The notes under the pieces are model-generated. The model was not told the origin of the DNA. It searched no databases and worked only from the letters and a program-made list of their open reading frames with translations. Positions 9,196 through 20,979 of a stretch of DNA of 48,727 nucleotides are shown here, piece after piece. The DNA comes from Acinetobacter bouvetii DSM 14964 = CIP 107468 (GTDB lineage: Bacteria; Pseudomonadota; Gammaproteobacteria; Pseudomonadales; Moraxellaceae), in NCBI RefSeq assembly GCF_000368865.1, contig NZ_KB849725.1:1-48727 (forward strand), read 5' to 3'. The position numbers were made by a program, and so were the translations under genes. How positions within the stretch are numbered: the first letter of the stretch is position 1; each line of letters opens with the position of its first letter.

Positions 9196-10212
9196 TCAGG
9201 ATTGTTTATAGTTCTCATCCTGTAAGGCGCATTCGAAGTTTTTCGGGTCCTGCTTGCAGCGGAATTGCCACAGCAGCTTCATCATGCGTTTTTCATACAC
9301 GCCGCGCTTCGTTAAATCAATCCGCGCTTCACGCATCATTTTTTGATAACCGGGACGGTCCGCTACTGGCACATCCATCCAGTATTTGCTTGGAATATCT
9401 GATTTCATTTTGCCTAAAATAGAAAAGGCGCGCGGCAGCTGGCCTTTCACCCAGTCGCGTGATTTTTGGCCATAGCCTTCAGGAAATTTATCTGGGCGGA
9501 TAATAATATTGCCTGTCACCTGCAGGATTGGATAATTAACGATAGCGCCTTTAGCGCCCAGGCCTTTGTGCAATTCCAAGGGCTTGAACACAGCCGCAGG
9601 CGCGCCGATAATATCAACCTGGCCATTATTGAATTTAGCGCCAAAGTTCGTCACGTCCGCGCTGACCGCTTGCGCACCGACCTGCTGCACCATAATTTTT
9701 TGCGCCTCATCATAATCCAGCACAGCAATTTTTTTACCTGCAGCTTTCGCGACCGTATTAATGCTGCGGTCATTCACCAGCAAATAGGCATCCCCCACAG
9801 GAATTACCCCAGCAACTTCGTATTTGCCATGCACCATGCTTTTTGAAAATGCAGGATTGGCAAGCCCTTGCATCACTTTTACAGCAAGCTTCAAATCCGG
9901 AATTGCGCCAATTGCATCCAATGAGCCTGTAAACGAGTTAAATTGACGACCGCGCATACCAGTTACACTGATGCCGTCACATTTGCCTGCTTTAAAATCT
10001 TCAGCAATCACTGCTTCATTCTGTCCCACACGCAGCTCTATATCAGCGCCCCAAGTTTTTGCGGCCAGCTGATAGTCTTTCATCAGTGCATATACATCAC
10101 CGCTCTTACCCACCAAGTCAAATACGCATACCACTTGTTTCGCCTGAACGGCGCCAGCGGCGGCCATTAATCCTGCACTTAATGCGCATGCTTTCATCCA
10201 TTGCTTCGCCAT
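9196..10212 (-). CDS. AdeT-like putative periplasmic solute-binding protein (copy 1)
   Basis: 338 aa. It has a signal peptide with probable cleavage after VQA (residue 24). The mature protein begins near VVCVFDLVGKSGD and contains the family signature EDFKAGKCDGISVTGMRGRQFN, then a duplicated alpha/beta core like TRAP-type binding proteins. The C-terminus has paired cysteines (FRCKQDPKNFECAL). Members in A. baumannii were named AdeT1/AdeT2 and called RND efflux components, but the sequence is that of a soluble periplasmic binding protein with no transmembrane pump. This copy is the most diverged of three tandem paralogues. The ligand is unknown. Confidence 0.85.
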   Translation of the reverse strand: MAKQWMKACALSAGLMAAAGAVQAKQVVCVFDLVGKSGDVYALMKDYQLAAKTWGADIELRVGQNEAVIAEDFKAGKCDGISVTGMRGRQFNSFTGSLDAIGAIPDLKLAVKVMQGLANPAFSKSMVHGKYEVAGVIPVGDAYLLVNDRSINTVAKAAGKKIAVLDYDEAQKIMVQQVGAQAVSADVTNFGAKFNNGQVDIIGAPAAVFKPLELHKGLGAKGAIVNYPILQVTGNIIIRPDKFPEGYGQKSRDWVKGQLPRAFSILGKMKSDIPSKYWMDVPVADRPGYQKMMREARIDLTKRGVYEKRMMKLLWQFRCKQDPKNFECALQDENYKQS

Positions 10213-10399
10213 GTTTTTCTTTCCTTTTGAGTGCTGCTATTCTTGCTTTTATATTCGGGTTTATTTTTATGCCCATTGTTTTGCTTATCGGCATGCTGCG
10301 CTTTTTCTGTTCCGCATCATAAGCTGAAGAACCTTCTGCATTGATATCATTGCGCGCTTCACCGCTCTGCTCAATGGCGAAACTGACAAATCATCATGT

Positions 10400-10432
10400 A
10401 AAAAAAGCCTAGAATCATCTAGGCTTTTTTTT
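10400..10432 (-). terminator. Terminator of AdeT-like copy 2
   Basis: Stem GCCTAGA/TCTAGGC with A and T tracts and an ATCA loop, just after the stop of the 10446-11456 gene. It separates the copies transcriptionally. Confidence 0.93.
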
Positions 10433-10445
10433 GTTAAAAATCAAA

Positions 10446-11456
10446 CTATTCACCGCCAAGTGAACATTCAAAATTTGCCTTATCGACAGAACAGCGCGCT
10501 TTTTTCAGCACTGACATCATGCCCGGATCATAAATGCCACGCTTGGTCATATCCATGCGGCCTTCACGCAGCAGTTTTTGATATTTGGTTTTATCTTCCG
10601 CTGTCAGATTCAGCTTATATTTTGCTGGAATGCCGGCTTCTAAACGGCTGATCATAGCAAAACTCTTCGGCAGGTTTTTCACAAACCAGTCCCGTGACTT
10701 TTGGCCAAAGCCTGCTGGAAACTGATCTGGACGCACAATAAAGTCAGCGGTCACCTGCAGTACAGGAAAATTGAACATTGCGCCATTGCTGCCTAAACCT
10801 TTGTAAATTTCCAACGGCTTATAAGCATATGCTGGCGCGCCAACCATATCGACCTGCCCATTATTGAACTTCGCCACAAAGTTGGAAACATCTGAAATCA
10901 CCGCCTGCGCACCTACACGCTGCACCATGATTTTTTGCGCTTCGTCATAGCCGAGAACAGCAAATTTTTTACCGGCCGCTTTTTCAATTGAGTCGATTTT
11001 TTTATCCCGGACAAAAATGAAAGCTGAACCTAAAGGCGCAATGCCGGCCACTTCGTATTTTTTACCGCCTAAATTGCTGACCATTTTGCTTTCATTGCGC
11101 TTGTCCAATGCAAAGGTAATCGCACGCTTGGCAATTTCATTGCTTGGCGCACCGCCTAATGCATCAATAGAGCCGGCAAATTTATTGTATTGACGCGCGC
11201 GCATGGCCGTCATAAATACACCGTCACATTTTCCAGCTTTAAAATCATTATCCGCAACAGCTTCATCCTGACGCGGAATCAAATTTACTTCAGCACCCCA
11301 GCCTTTTGCCGCCAATGCCCATTCCTGAGCCATCTGAAAAGATTCACCGGATTTACCCAGCAAATCAAATACGCAGACATCGACTTTTGCTGCCTGTGCA
11401 GTTCCTGCAAGTCCAATTGCAGAAAATGCCGCCAATGAGAGGAGTGTTTTTTTCAT
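10446..11456 (-). CDS. AdeT-like putative periplasmic solute-binding protein (copy 2)
   Basis: 336 aa from ATG 11456, chosen because a signal peptide (MKKTLLSLAAF to TAQA) starts there and AAAGGA precedes it. Upstream in-frame codons to 11510 would mask the signal. The same layout as copy 1 is visible: VCVFDLLGKSGE, FKAGKCDGVFMTAMRARQYN, YDEAQKIMVQRVGAQAV, GAPAYAYKPLEIYKGLG, and a final Cys pair ending NFECSLGGE. It is a periplasmic binding protein of unknown ligand. It has its own terminator and an AT-rich 200-bp upstream gap, so it is probably transcribed alone. Confidence 0.86.
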   Translation of the reverse strand: MKKTLLSLAAFSAIGLAGTAQAAKVDVCVFDLLGKSGESFQMAQEWALAAKGWGAEVNLIPRQDEAVADNDFKAGKCDGVFMTAMRARQYNKFAGSIDALGGAPSNEIAKRAITFALDKRNESKMVSNLGGKKYEVAGIAPLGSAFIFVRDKKIDSIEKAAGKKFAVLGYDEAQKIMVQRVGAQAVISDVSNFVAKFNNGQVDMVGAPAYAYKPLEIYKGLGSNGAMFNFPVLQVTADFIVRPDQFPAGFGQKSRDWFVKNLPKSFAMISRLEAGIPAKYKLNLTAEDKTKYQKLLREGRMDMTKRGIYDPGMMSVLKKARCSVDKANFECSLGGE

Positions 11457-11714
11457 TGTATTTATCCTTTTAGAATCTTTTTGTTTCAAGGGTGTCCGTA
11501 CACACTGCAAATATTAAGCAAGTTATTTTCAAAAAAATAGAGCATTTGCTCCATTTATTTATGTCATTTCAGTCTATTCTGCCAATCCAGCTTCATTAAA
11601 TTTAAGGTATTTATTAAATTTTAATTATTTATTAATCACTTATACTAAATTTAACTCAGATCAATAATCACGCTTAATGTGCTTATTTTTACAAACTTAT
11701 AAAATATATGCTGC

Positions 11715-12722
11715 TTATTCGCCGCTGAGGGAGCATTCAAAATTGGTTCTTTCTACGGTGCAGCGCGCTTTTTTCAGCACCGTCATCATCACAGCGTCAT
11801 AAGTTCCCTGAGCTGTTAAATCCATACGGCCGTCGCGCAGCAGTTTTTGATACGCTGCTTTCTCCTCTTTCGTCAGCTGTATTCTATATTTGGATGGAAT
11901 CTCAGCTTCCATACGTTTCACCATCGCAAAACTTTTAGGAAGCTGCTTCACAAACCAAGCGCGGGACTTGACTGCATAGCCTTCAGGAAATTCACTTTGA
12001 CGCAGCACCAAATCAGCGGTGACATTCACGACAGGAAAATCGATCATGCCGCCTTTGCTGCCAAGGCCTTTGTATATTTCCAATGGCTTGAATGCATAAG
12101 CCGGCGCAGCGACAATATCTACCTCATTTTGATTAAATTTTCGGATAAAATTTGAAATGTCAGACATCACCGGTATAGCGCCAATCCGTTCGACCATCTG
12201 CTTCTGCGCACGGTCATAATGCAAAATGGCAAATTTCTTTCCTTTGGCTTTTTCAATAGTATTCAAACTGCGGTCTTTCACAAAAATATAGGCCGAACCG
12301 ATCTGGCCAATGCCTGCCACTTCATAAGCATCATTGCCCATTTTAGTCACAAGACGCTTGTTGTTCCGGCTATCCAGCACATAGGCAATGGCTTTTTGCG
12401 CAATTTCATTGCTTGGCACGCCGCCTAATGCATCAATTGAACCCGCAAATTTGTTATAGGCTCTGGCGCGCATAGAGGTCATGTAAAATCCGCCGCAGAC
12501 CCCCTCTTTAAAATCTTTTTCAACTTTGGCTTCATCCTGATAAGGCAATAAATTGACTTCAGTCCCCCATGTTTTGCTCAGCAGCGCCCACTCTTCCATC
12601 ATTTTATAAGACTCACCTGCCTTCCCCAACAAATCAAAGACACAAATATTCACTTTAGCTTGAATTTGCATGGAGCAGGCCCACATCCCCAGTGCGGATA
12701 AAATTAAAATTCCTTTTTTCAT
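11715..12722 (-). CDS. AdeT-like putative periplasmic solute-binding protein (copy 3)
   Basis: 335 aa, with AGGA 5 nt before the ATG and a signal peptide probably cut after IQA (residue 22). It is close to copy 2 over the whole length (ICVFDLLGKAGES, YNKFAGSIDALGGVPSNEI, PAYAFKPLEIYKGLGSKGG, NFECSLSGE). One difference is DFKEGVCGGFYMTSMRA, where the usual KCDG is VCGG, so a conserved Asp is lost and ligand preference may differ. It is the first of the three in transcription order. No transport membrane subunits lie nearby. Confidence 0.86.
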   Translation of the reverse strand: MKKGILILSALGMWACSMQIQAKVNICVFDLLGKAGESYKMMEEWALLSKTWGTEVNLLPYQDEAKVEKDFKEGVCGGFYMTSMRARAYNKFAGSIDALGGVPSNEIAQKAIAYVLDSRNNKRLVTKMGNDAYEVAGIGQIGSAYIFVKDRSLNTIEKAKGKKFAILHYDRAQKQMVERIGAIPVMSDISNFIRKFNQNEVDIVAAPAYAFKPLEIYKGLGSKGGMIDFPVVNVTADLVLRQSEFPEGYAVKSRAWFVKQLPKSFAMVKRMEAEIPSKYRIQLTKEEKAAYQKLLRDGRMDLTAQGTYDAVMMTVLKKARCTVERTNFECSLSGE

Positions 12723-12945
12723 TTTTCCTAACCTTGTGCAGTTTACTTATTTTAGTCTTTGAATATAGGCAGATTTTCCAATAGCGCATAGAGCCAAACA
12801 GAACTTTCCGACAAATGCGAAATCAATCACACTCAAGTTTTATCCGCTGCTTTCTGCCGTGCAAAAATAAAACAGGCGCATTTTCCATTTTTAGGCCAGC
12901 TTCCTTTAGAATAGGCGCATCTTTTGTGTGTGCTTTGACAGTTTC

Positions 12946-14880
12946 ATGATTCAGTTAGATCAGCTTTCTATACGTCGCGGTGGGCGTGTTTTATTTCAAA
13001 AAGCGTCCATGCAGTTGCATCCAGGATGGAAAATTGGCTTAACCGGTGTAAATGGTGCTGGCAAGTCCACACTGTTCTCGGCTTTATTGGGCGGTATCGA
13101 ATCGGACAGCGGGTCACTCACCCGGCCTGCGGTATGGACTGTGGCGCACATGGCGCAAGAAATTAAAGCCTTAAATATGAAGGCTATTGATTTCGTTTTA
13201 TCCGGCGATGAAGAATACTGGGAAATTCAGCACCAGCTCGAACATCCGGAACAGCTCGACAATGATGCCTTGGCGCATCTTTATGGCCGCTTTGATGAAA
13301 TCAACGGCTACTCTGCCCCAGCCAAAGCCTCACAATTGATGGCGGGTTTAGGCTTTTTTGAGCACCAGTCTCAATTAGATGTCTCCAGTTTTTCAGGCGG
13401 CTGGCGCATGCGCCTCAACCTGGCGCGTACATTAATGAGCCGTTCAGATCTGCTGCTGCTGGATGAACCGACCAACCATTTAGACTTAGATGCCATTTTA
13501 TGGCTGGAAGACTGGCTTAAAGCATATGAAGGCACTCTGGTGCTGATTTCACATGACCGTGACTTTTTGGACGCCATTACCGATCATATTCTGCATATTG
13601 AAAATCAAGAATTGATTATGTATACGGGCAACTATTCAACCTTTGAGCGCACCCGCAGTGAACGCCTGGCGCAGCAGCAGCAAGCTTATGAAAAGCAGCT
13701 GGAAACGCGCGCGCATTTGCAAAAATATATTGACCGTTTTAAAGCGCAAGCCACCAAAGCAAAACAGGCGCAAAGCCGGATTAAGCAATTGGAACGCATG
13801 CAGGAGCTTTCCGCAGCCCATGTCGATACGCCATTTACCTTCAGCTTCCGTGAACCGACTAAAATGAGTTCACCATTGCTGGAACTGGAAAATGCAGACA
13901 TTGGCTATGGCGATAAATTAATTGTCACCAATGTGAATCTGCAAATCACCCCCACCAGCCGTATTGGCTTACTGGGCATGAACGGCGCCGGCAAGTCGAC
14001 ACTGATCAAATCCTTAGTCGGCGATTTGCCGTTGCTGCAAGGCCTGCGCAAAGATTCTGAACTGCTGAACATCGGCTATTTCGCCCAGCACCAAATGGAT
14101 GCCTTGGACGGCAACGCAAGCCCTATGCTTCAATTGGCGCGGATTGCCGATAAAAAAATCAGTGAAGCCAGCCTGCGCTCATTTTTAGGCAGTTTTGGCT
14201 TCAGCGGCGAACGCATGGACACACCAAGTGAAAGCTTTTCTGGCGGCGAACGCGCCCGCTTAGCCTTGGCGCTGATTGTTTGGCAGCGTCCGAACGTGCT
14301 GATTCTGGATGAGCCAACCAACCATTTAGACTTAGATATGCGCCATGCTTTAACAATGGCGCTGCAGGATTTTGAAGGCGCCGTGGTTTTGGTATCACAT
14401 GAGCGTCAATTGGTGGCCAGCGTCTGTGATGAATTGATTTTGGTGCATGGCGGTCAAAGCCGCGAGTTTGATGGCGACTTAGTCGCTTATGCTGACTGGC
14501 TGCGTCAAGCGCGTATCGACATGATGAAAAATGGCCAAAAGCCGGCCGCACCAGTAAAATCATTAGTTGAGGCTAAACCCGTTATTTCTAAGCTGGATAA
14601 AGAAGCGCAGCGCAAAGAAGCAGCGCGGCGCCGTGAAGCCAGCCGGCCGATCCGAAAAAACATTGAAAAATGTGAACAGCAGGTTGAAAAAATGCAGCCC
14701 CGCTTGGCGGAAATTGAGAATCTGCTGGGTGACAGCGCCCTTTATGATGCCGGCCGTAAAGATGATTTGCTGAAGCTGATGAATGAGCAGACTGAACTGA
14801 AAGGCCGATTAGCGCAGTCTGAAGAACAGATGCTTGAACTGATGATGGAGCTGGAAGAGCTCGAAGCTTCTTTTGATTAA
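12946..14880 (+). CDS. ABC-F family ATPase, YheS-type
   Basis: 644 aa from MIQLDQLSIRRGG. Two ATP-binding cassettes are complete: Walker A GVNGAGKST and GMNGAGKST, signatures FSGGWRMRLNLA and FSGGERARLALA, and Walker B LLLLDEPTNHLDL and VLILDEPTNHLDL. Between them lies the roughly 80-residue charged interdomain linker of ABC-F proteins, and a coiled-coil tail ends the protein. There are no membrane segments. ABC-F proteins act on ribosomes, adjusting the P/E-site tRNA. The IRRG N-terminus and length are closest to E. coli YheS rather than Uup or EttA. The start at 12946 is preferred over ATG 12928 because it aligns with the family N-terminus. Confidence 0.9.
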   Translation: MIQLDQLSIRRGGRVLFQKASMQLHPGWKIGLTGVNGAGKSTLFSALLGGIESDSGSLTRPAVWTVAHMAQEIKALNMKAIDFVLSGDEEYWEIQHQLEHPEQLDNDALAHLYGRFDEINGYSAPAKASQLMAGLGFFEHQSQLDVSSFSGGWRMRLNLARTLMSRSDLLLLDEPTNHLDLDAILWLEDWLKAYEGTLVLISHDRDFLDAITDHILHIENQELIMYTGNYSTFERTRSERLAQQQQAYEKQLETRAHLQKYIDRFKAQATKAKQAQSRIKQLERMQELSAAHVDTPFTFSFREPTKMSSPLLELENADIGYGDKLIVTNVNLQITPTSRIGLLGMNGAGKSTLIKSLVGDLPLLQGLRKDSELLNIGYFAQHQMDALDGNASPMLQLARIADKKISEASLRSFLGSFGFSGERMDTPSESFSGGERARLALALIVWQRPNVLILDEPTNHLDLDMRHALTMALQDFEGAVVLVSHERQLVASVCDELILVHGGQSREFDGDLVAYADWLRQARIDMMKNGQKPAAPVKSLVEAKPVISKLDKEAQRKEAARRREASRPIRKNIEKCEQQVEKMQPRLAEIENLLGDSALYDAGRKDDLLKLMNEQTELKGRLAQSEEQMLELMMELEELEASFD

Positions 14881-14911
14881 TATGCTCGCCTGAATGTTTA
14901 AGGACACGATT

Positions 14912-14938
14912 AAAAGCCCTGCTCTGCAGGGCTTTTTT
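14912..14938 (+). terminator. Terminator of the ABC-F gene
   Basis: Perfect 11-bp stem AAAAGCCCTGC/GCAGGGCTTTT with a TCT loop followed by further Ts. Confidence 0.94.
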
Positions 14939-15318
14939 ATTGAACACATAAATATCCAAAACAGTTTCATCGCATTTTTCTGCAAAATCATACGAAACAC
15001 AATAAAAGCTGATTTTTACAGCCAAAATGATGCAGAAAAAAGTTCCATGCAATCGAAAGAAACGCTTTTAAAAAATTAAATATTTAAAAATCAGATACTT
15101 AAAATAAAAATTTTAATTATTAAGTTTTTCTTCAAAATACAAAATATCTATTCTTAAGAATGCCTTAACTAGTGCATTTTTATGGAATTCTCGTCCAAAC
15201 TAATACATCAGCCCTACAAAAGCCGAAAAATAGCAGCACTTCACTCAGCAAAGACCGAAAAAATCTTCTCAGCCTTAAATAAAACAAGACATTGCTCCAC
15301 CCAAGCGACGCACAGCCA

Positions 15319-15558
15319 TTTAAATTCAAAGAGAATCAGTGCAAATAAATTCAAAAGGCATTCTTGTTTTTAAATTCAAATACAGCATTTATTTTTAAAT
15401 TCATTCGTTTACTTATCTACAGCTGTGGATAAAATTATACGATGACTGCGCTCAATTTTGTAGTTTAAATTTAAAATTTATCCACAGCTACTGCGGTTTA
15501 ACCACCCAAATCGCATGCATTTTTGGTCAGGCTTCCAGCTTTTTCAGCATGTGGACAA
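15319..15558. repeat. AT-dodecamer and DnaA-box cluster, left of gyrB
   Basis: DnaA boxes: TTATCTACA (15413-15421, one mismatch), TGTGGATAA (15424-15432, perfect on minus), TTATCCACA (15478-15486, perfect) and TGTGGACAA (15550-15558, one mismatch). Dodecamers of the type TTTRAATTYAAA start at 15319, 15344, 15369 and 15464, with a partial one at 15394. The same two motifs make up oriC and the 42.3-kb array. The stretch 14939-15318 holds only AT-rich sequence without a convincing gene. Confidence 0.75.
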
Positions 15559-15559
15559 G

Positions 15560-15928
15560 TTAATGAAGCACAACTTTTTTGGCCTTCAAAAACCTTAATT
15601 CTCGAATTTTCCACGTGCCGTCAAAGACCCAAATTTCTTTAATTTGCTGCTGATTTTCTTCTAAGCCAATCAGCACACAACATTCAGTCTGATCATGATT
15701 GAACTCATATTCTTCATATTCCACATCAGGCTTTTTAGGCTTCCATACGCCATTTTTTACCGCATGCGCAATGCGGTCATAGCGGGTATAATTGCTTTCC
15801 ACACGGCCATCCTGCTCATAAATAGCCTTAAAATGCTCATCCTCATACTGCGCCAATACTTCATAATTTCCCGTAAAAAAAGCATTGACCCAGATATCAC
15901 GAACTTTTTCCAATTGATTATCCATCAT
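15560..15928 (-). CDS. NTF2/SnoaL-like small protein of unknown function
   Basis: 122 aa, MMDNQLEKVRDIWVNAFFTGNYEVLAQYEDEHF at the start. The pattern of an N-terminal helix, a small beta-rich body and repeated aromatic positions (EYEEYEFNHDQ, EIWVFDGTWKIRELRFL) resembles NTF2-like/SnoaL folds, but I see no catalytic residues to name a reaction. GAGGT lies 5 nt upstream of the first of two ATGs. It is transcribed in the same direction as gyrB and downstream of it, but the gyrB terminator separates them. Confidence 0.68.
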   Translation of the reverse strand: MMDNQLEKVRDIWVNAFFTGNYEVLAQYEDEHFKAIYEQDGRVESNYTRYDRIAHAVKNGVWKPKKPDVEYEEYEFNHDQTECCVLIGLEENQQQIKEIWVFDGTWKIRELRFLKAKKVVLH

Positions 15929-16045
15929 AATGACCTCGCTTTTACCGCATCAAAAATAGCCGTTTTCAGCATCATGACACGTGTATAAGTCAGTTTAATA
16001 ACAGTCGAACTGATTATAATTCAATCAATTTATTTACCATAGCAC

Positions 16046-16074
16046 AAAAAAAACGCCCCGAAGGGCGATTTTTT
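16046..16074 (-). terminator. Terminator of gyrB
   Basis: Stem CGCCC/GGGCG (16054-16058 with 16063-16067) followed on the minus strand by a long T run. It closes the dnaA-to-gyrB block. Confidence 0.93.
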
Positions 16075-16094
16075 AAGGCTAATCTGTAAGCAAA

Positions 16095-18575
<2,481 letters not shown>

Positions 18576-18619
18576 CTAGTGGAAAAATAGGTCTATCCCA
18601 AGACGGGTAAAATCTAAAA

Positions 18620-19702
18620 TCATTGTGCGACAGCCTGAATTTGACCGTTTTCGACTTTGAATAATTGATAGGAAATAGACAAATCACGCAAGTGATTCTG
18701 TACAGATTCACGGTCTAAAGTGGTTACAAAAACCTGGCTGCCAAGTTGGCTCAAGCGATCAATTAAACGTTGTTGTGCGGTTAAATCTAATTCTGCTGTC
18801 AGATCATCTAATAATACCACAGTTTCCCTGTTGCACGCATGCAGCATTGCAATCTGTGACAGTTTTAAGGCCATAATCAAGAGCTTTTTCTGACCGCGGG
18901 AAAGCACGGCTTCGGCGTCACCCAGAGGGGTTTTTAAGCGCAGGTCTGCACGGTGAGGGCCATATTCAGTGTAGCGCCGCTCGATGTCCTTATAATGGCT
19001 ATTGGTAAGATCATTCAGCAAACCTGTGCCACTGTGAAAGCCTGGGCTGTATTCTAAAGCAATTGCCAAATCCGGCAAAAGCCGCTTTAAATCCTGTTCA
19101 AAAAAAACCTTCCATTGCTCAACAGCGCCGGCGCGCTGCATATGCAGCACCTCGCCATAATCACTGAGCATTTTGTTCCACGGCTCCAAATCTGACAGGC
19201 TGAGATTTCGGCGTGTTTTCAGCAGGCTGTTGCGCTGCTTTAATGCCCGTGAATAATACTGCCAGGCATGATAGAACTCCGGTTCCACGTGGAACATCAT
19301 CCAATCCAGCATCTGCCTCCGCGGCTTTGCGCCATGGTCGATAATATCTGTGCTTTGCGGATCAATCAGCTGCAGGGGAAGGATTTTTGCCAGCTGCCCC
19401 TGTGTCGCGACCAAATCGCCGTTCACTTTAATCAGCTGTTCGCCAGACTGCATTTTCTGCATGCCGATTTTGTCAGTTGCAGACTGGGCAAATACAATCG
19501 CATCCGCTGCATCAGTTTGAATATAATGCTTCGGAATGTGCGTCCGGAAAGAACGCCCTGTCGCCAGTAAATGCACCGCCTCAAGAATAGAAGTCTTGCC
19601 TGAACCGTTTTGCCCGTAAAAGACATTAAACGGCTGCAGCTCAGAGAGTGCAACCGTTTTTAAATTACGAACACGTTCTACATGTAAACGCGCAATATGC
19701 AT
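18620..19702 (-). CDS. recF: DNA replication and repair protein RecF
   Basis: 360 aa. An SMC-like ATPase that, with RecO and RecR, loads RecA at single-strand gaps. Walker [15 protein letters not shown] (near residue 31), the ABC-type signature LSRGQKKLL and Walker [13 protein letters not shown] are all present. It lies 17 bp after dnaN and is likely co-transcribed. A degenerate parS-like sequence falls inside the gene (19281-19296). Confidence 0.98.
   Translation of the reverse strand: MHIARLHVERVRNLKTVALSELQPFNVFYGQNGSGKTSILEAVHLLATGRSFRTHIPKHYIQTDAADAIVFAQSATDKIGMQKMQSGEQLIKVNGDLVATQGQLAKILPLQLIDPQSTDIIDHGAKPRRQMLDWMMFHVEPEFYHAWQYYSRALKQRNSLLKTRRNLSLSDLEPWNKMLSDYGEVLHMQRAGAVEQWKVFFEQDLKRLLPDLAIALEYSPGFHSGTGLLNDLTNSHYKDIERRYTEYGPHRADLRLKTPLGDAEAVLSRGQKKLLIMALKLSQIAMLHACNRETVVLLDDLTAELDLTAQQRLIDRLSQLGSQVFVTTLDRESVQNHLRDLSISYQLFKVENGQIQAVAQ
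19281..19296. other. Degenerate parS-like site within recF
   Basis: GGTTCCACGTGGAACA differs from the parS consensus at two of 16 positions but keeps a 14-bp perfect palindrome. It is about 3 kb from oriC. Secondary parS sites with two mismatches are known in other Proteobacteria, so it may bind ParB weakly. Confidence 0.5.
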
Positions 19703-19719
19703 AATATTTTATAAAAAAA

Positions 19720-20868
19720 TTAAACGCGCATCGGCATCACAACATAAGTTTGATCCGGCTTTGTCGGATCCTGCACCAAGACTGACTGGTTGGCTTCCGT
19801 CATGGTCATTGAAACATCATCGCCATCCAGCACGCTCAGCACATCCAGCAGATATTGCGCATTGAATGACATTTCCATTGGCGCATCAGCGTATTGGATC
19901 GCCAAATCTTCAATCGCCTCATCTTGTTCAGGGTTATTGGCGCGCAACTGCAATGTATCTGCATCAAAATTCAGAAACACGCCGCGCAATTTTTCATTAC
20001 TCAGAATCGCCACGCGCTGCAAAGACTGCTTAAACACGTCATGCGCAATCACCACATTTTTGTCGCCGCCGCGGGGAATAACACGGCGGTAATCCGGGAA
20101 TTTTCCGTCAATCAATTTAGTCGTGAAACGCACAGTAATGTCACCCTGCTCTTTATCACGGTTTGGAATGCGGATGGTCACATTCAGCAGTTCACGGCCA
20201 ATCAGCAAAGACAACTGTTCATCTTCAACACTGAGCAAGCGCTGCAGCTCACCCACCGCCTTACGCGGCGCAATCGCTTGCACCAGCTGAGCGGAATTGG
20301 AATATGCGGCGGTTTCACACAGCGCCAAACGGTGGCCATCAGTCGTCACTGCGCGCAGCTGATTTTGATCAATTTCCAGCAAAGTGCCCGTGAGGTAGAA
20401 ACGCACATCCTGCACAGCCATAGCAAAAGAGGTTTTTTCAAATAAACGCTTTAATTCACGCTGCGTCACAGTTACCTGCGTGCCCTGCGTATTTTCTGTA
20501 TTCAGCAAAGGGTAATCTTCTGCCGGTAAAGTGCCTAAAACAAAACGGCTATTGCCTGACTTTAAGATACAGCGCATATCTTCAGTAATCTGCAAATCAA
20601 TCAGCGCTGCTGAAGGCAAAGATTTGCAAATATCCATTAGTTTCCGCGCAGGTACAGTCGTTTCGCCAGCCTGCAGGCAAGCGCCTTCTGCAAGCGGTGT
20701 GCTGGCAACCAATTCAACTTCCAAATCTGAACCGGTAATGGTCAGCGCCTGCTCAGTAACCTGAACCTTCACGTTAGATAAAATGTTTAAGGTATGGCGA
20801 CGTTCAACCGCTCCTACGACATGTGATAGAACATTCAGTAAGTTTTCTTTCGCGATTTTTAAACGCAC
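19720..20868 (-). CDS. dnaN: DNA polymerase III sliding clamp (beta subunit)
   Basis: 382 aa. The clamp encircles DNA and tethers polymerase III and many repair proteins. The N-terminus MRLKIAKENLLNVLSHVVGAVERRHTLNILSN and the C-terminus YVVMPMRV are characteristic, and three repeats of the clamp fold can be followed. It lies between dnaA (111-bp gap) and recF (17-bp gap), the ancestral order. Confidence 0.98.
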   Translation of the reverse strand: MRLKIAKENLLNVLSHVVGAVERRHTLNILSNVKVQVTEQALTITGSDLEVELVASTPLAEGACLQAGETTVPARKLMDICKSLPSAALIDLQITEDMRCILKSGNSRFVLGTLPAEDYPLLNTENTQGTQVTVTQRELKRLFEKTSFAMAVQDVRFYLTGTLLEIDQNQLRAVTTDGHRLALCETAAYSNSAQLVQAIAPRKAVGELQRLLSVEDEQLSLLIGRELLNVTIRIPNRDKEQGDITVRFTTKLIDGKFPDYRRVIPRGGDKNVVIAHDVFKQSLQRVAILSNEKLRGVFLNFDADTLQLRANNPEQDEAIEDLAIQYADAPMEMSFNAQYLLDVLSVLDGDDVSMTMTEANQSVLVQDPTKPDQTYVVMPMRV

Positions 20869-20979
20869 GATACTTTCCTCTAAAAATGAAGATTATGAAC
20901 AGATAAATTGATTTTTTAACAGTGTACTATGCGGCAGAATATGCCGCATTGCAAGAACAGAATTTAAGCAAAAATACTA

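Noticed and set aside
10059..10322. 87-residue plus-strand frame upstream of AdeT-like copy 1
   Set aside because: Mostly antisense to the real gene; the hydrophobic tail is short and without a start context.
11575..11660. AT-rich stretch upstream of AdeT-like copy 2 as a fourth dodecamer cluster
   Set aside because: Contains only a near match (TTAAATTTAAG) and no DnaA box.
15182..15373. 63-residue open frame in the AT-rich gap
   Set aside because: No ribosome site, composition follows the AT-rich DNA, and it overlaps the dodecamer repeats.
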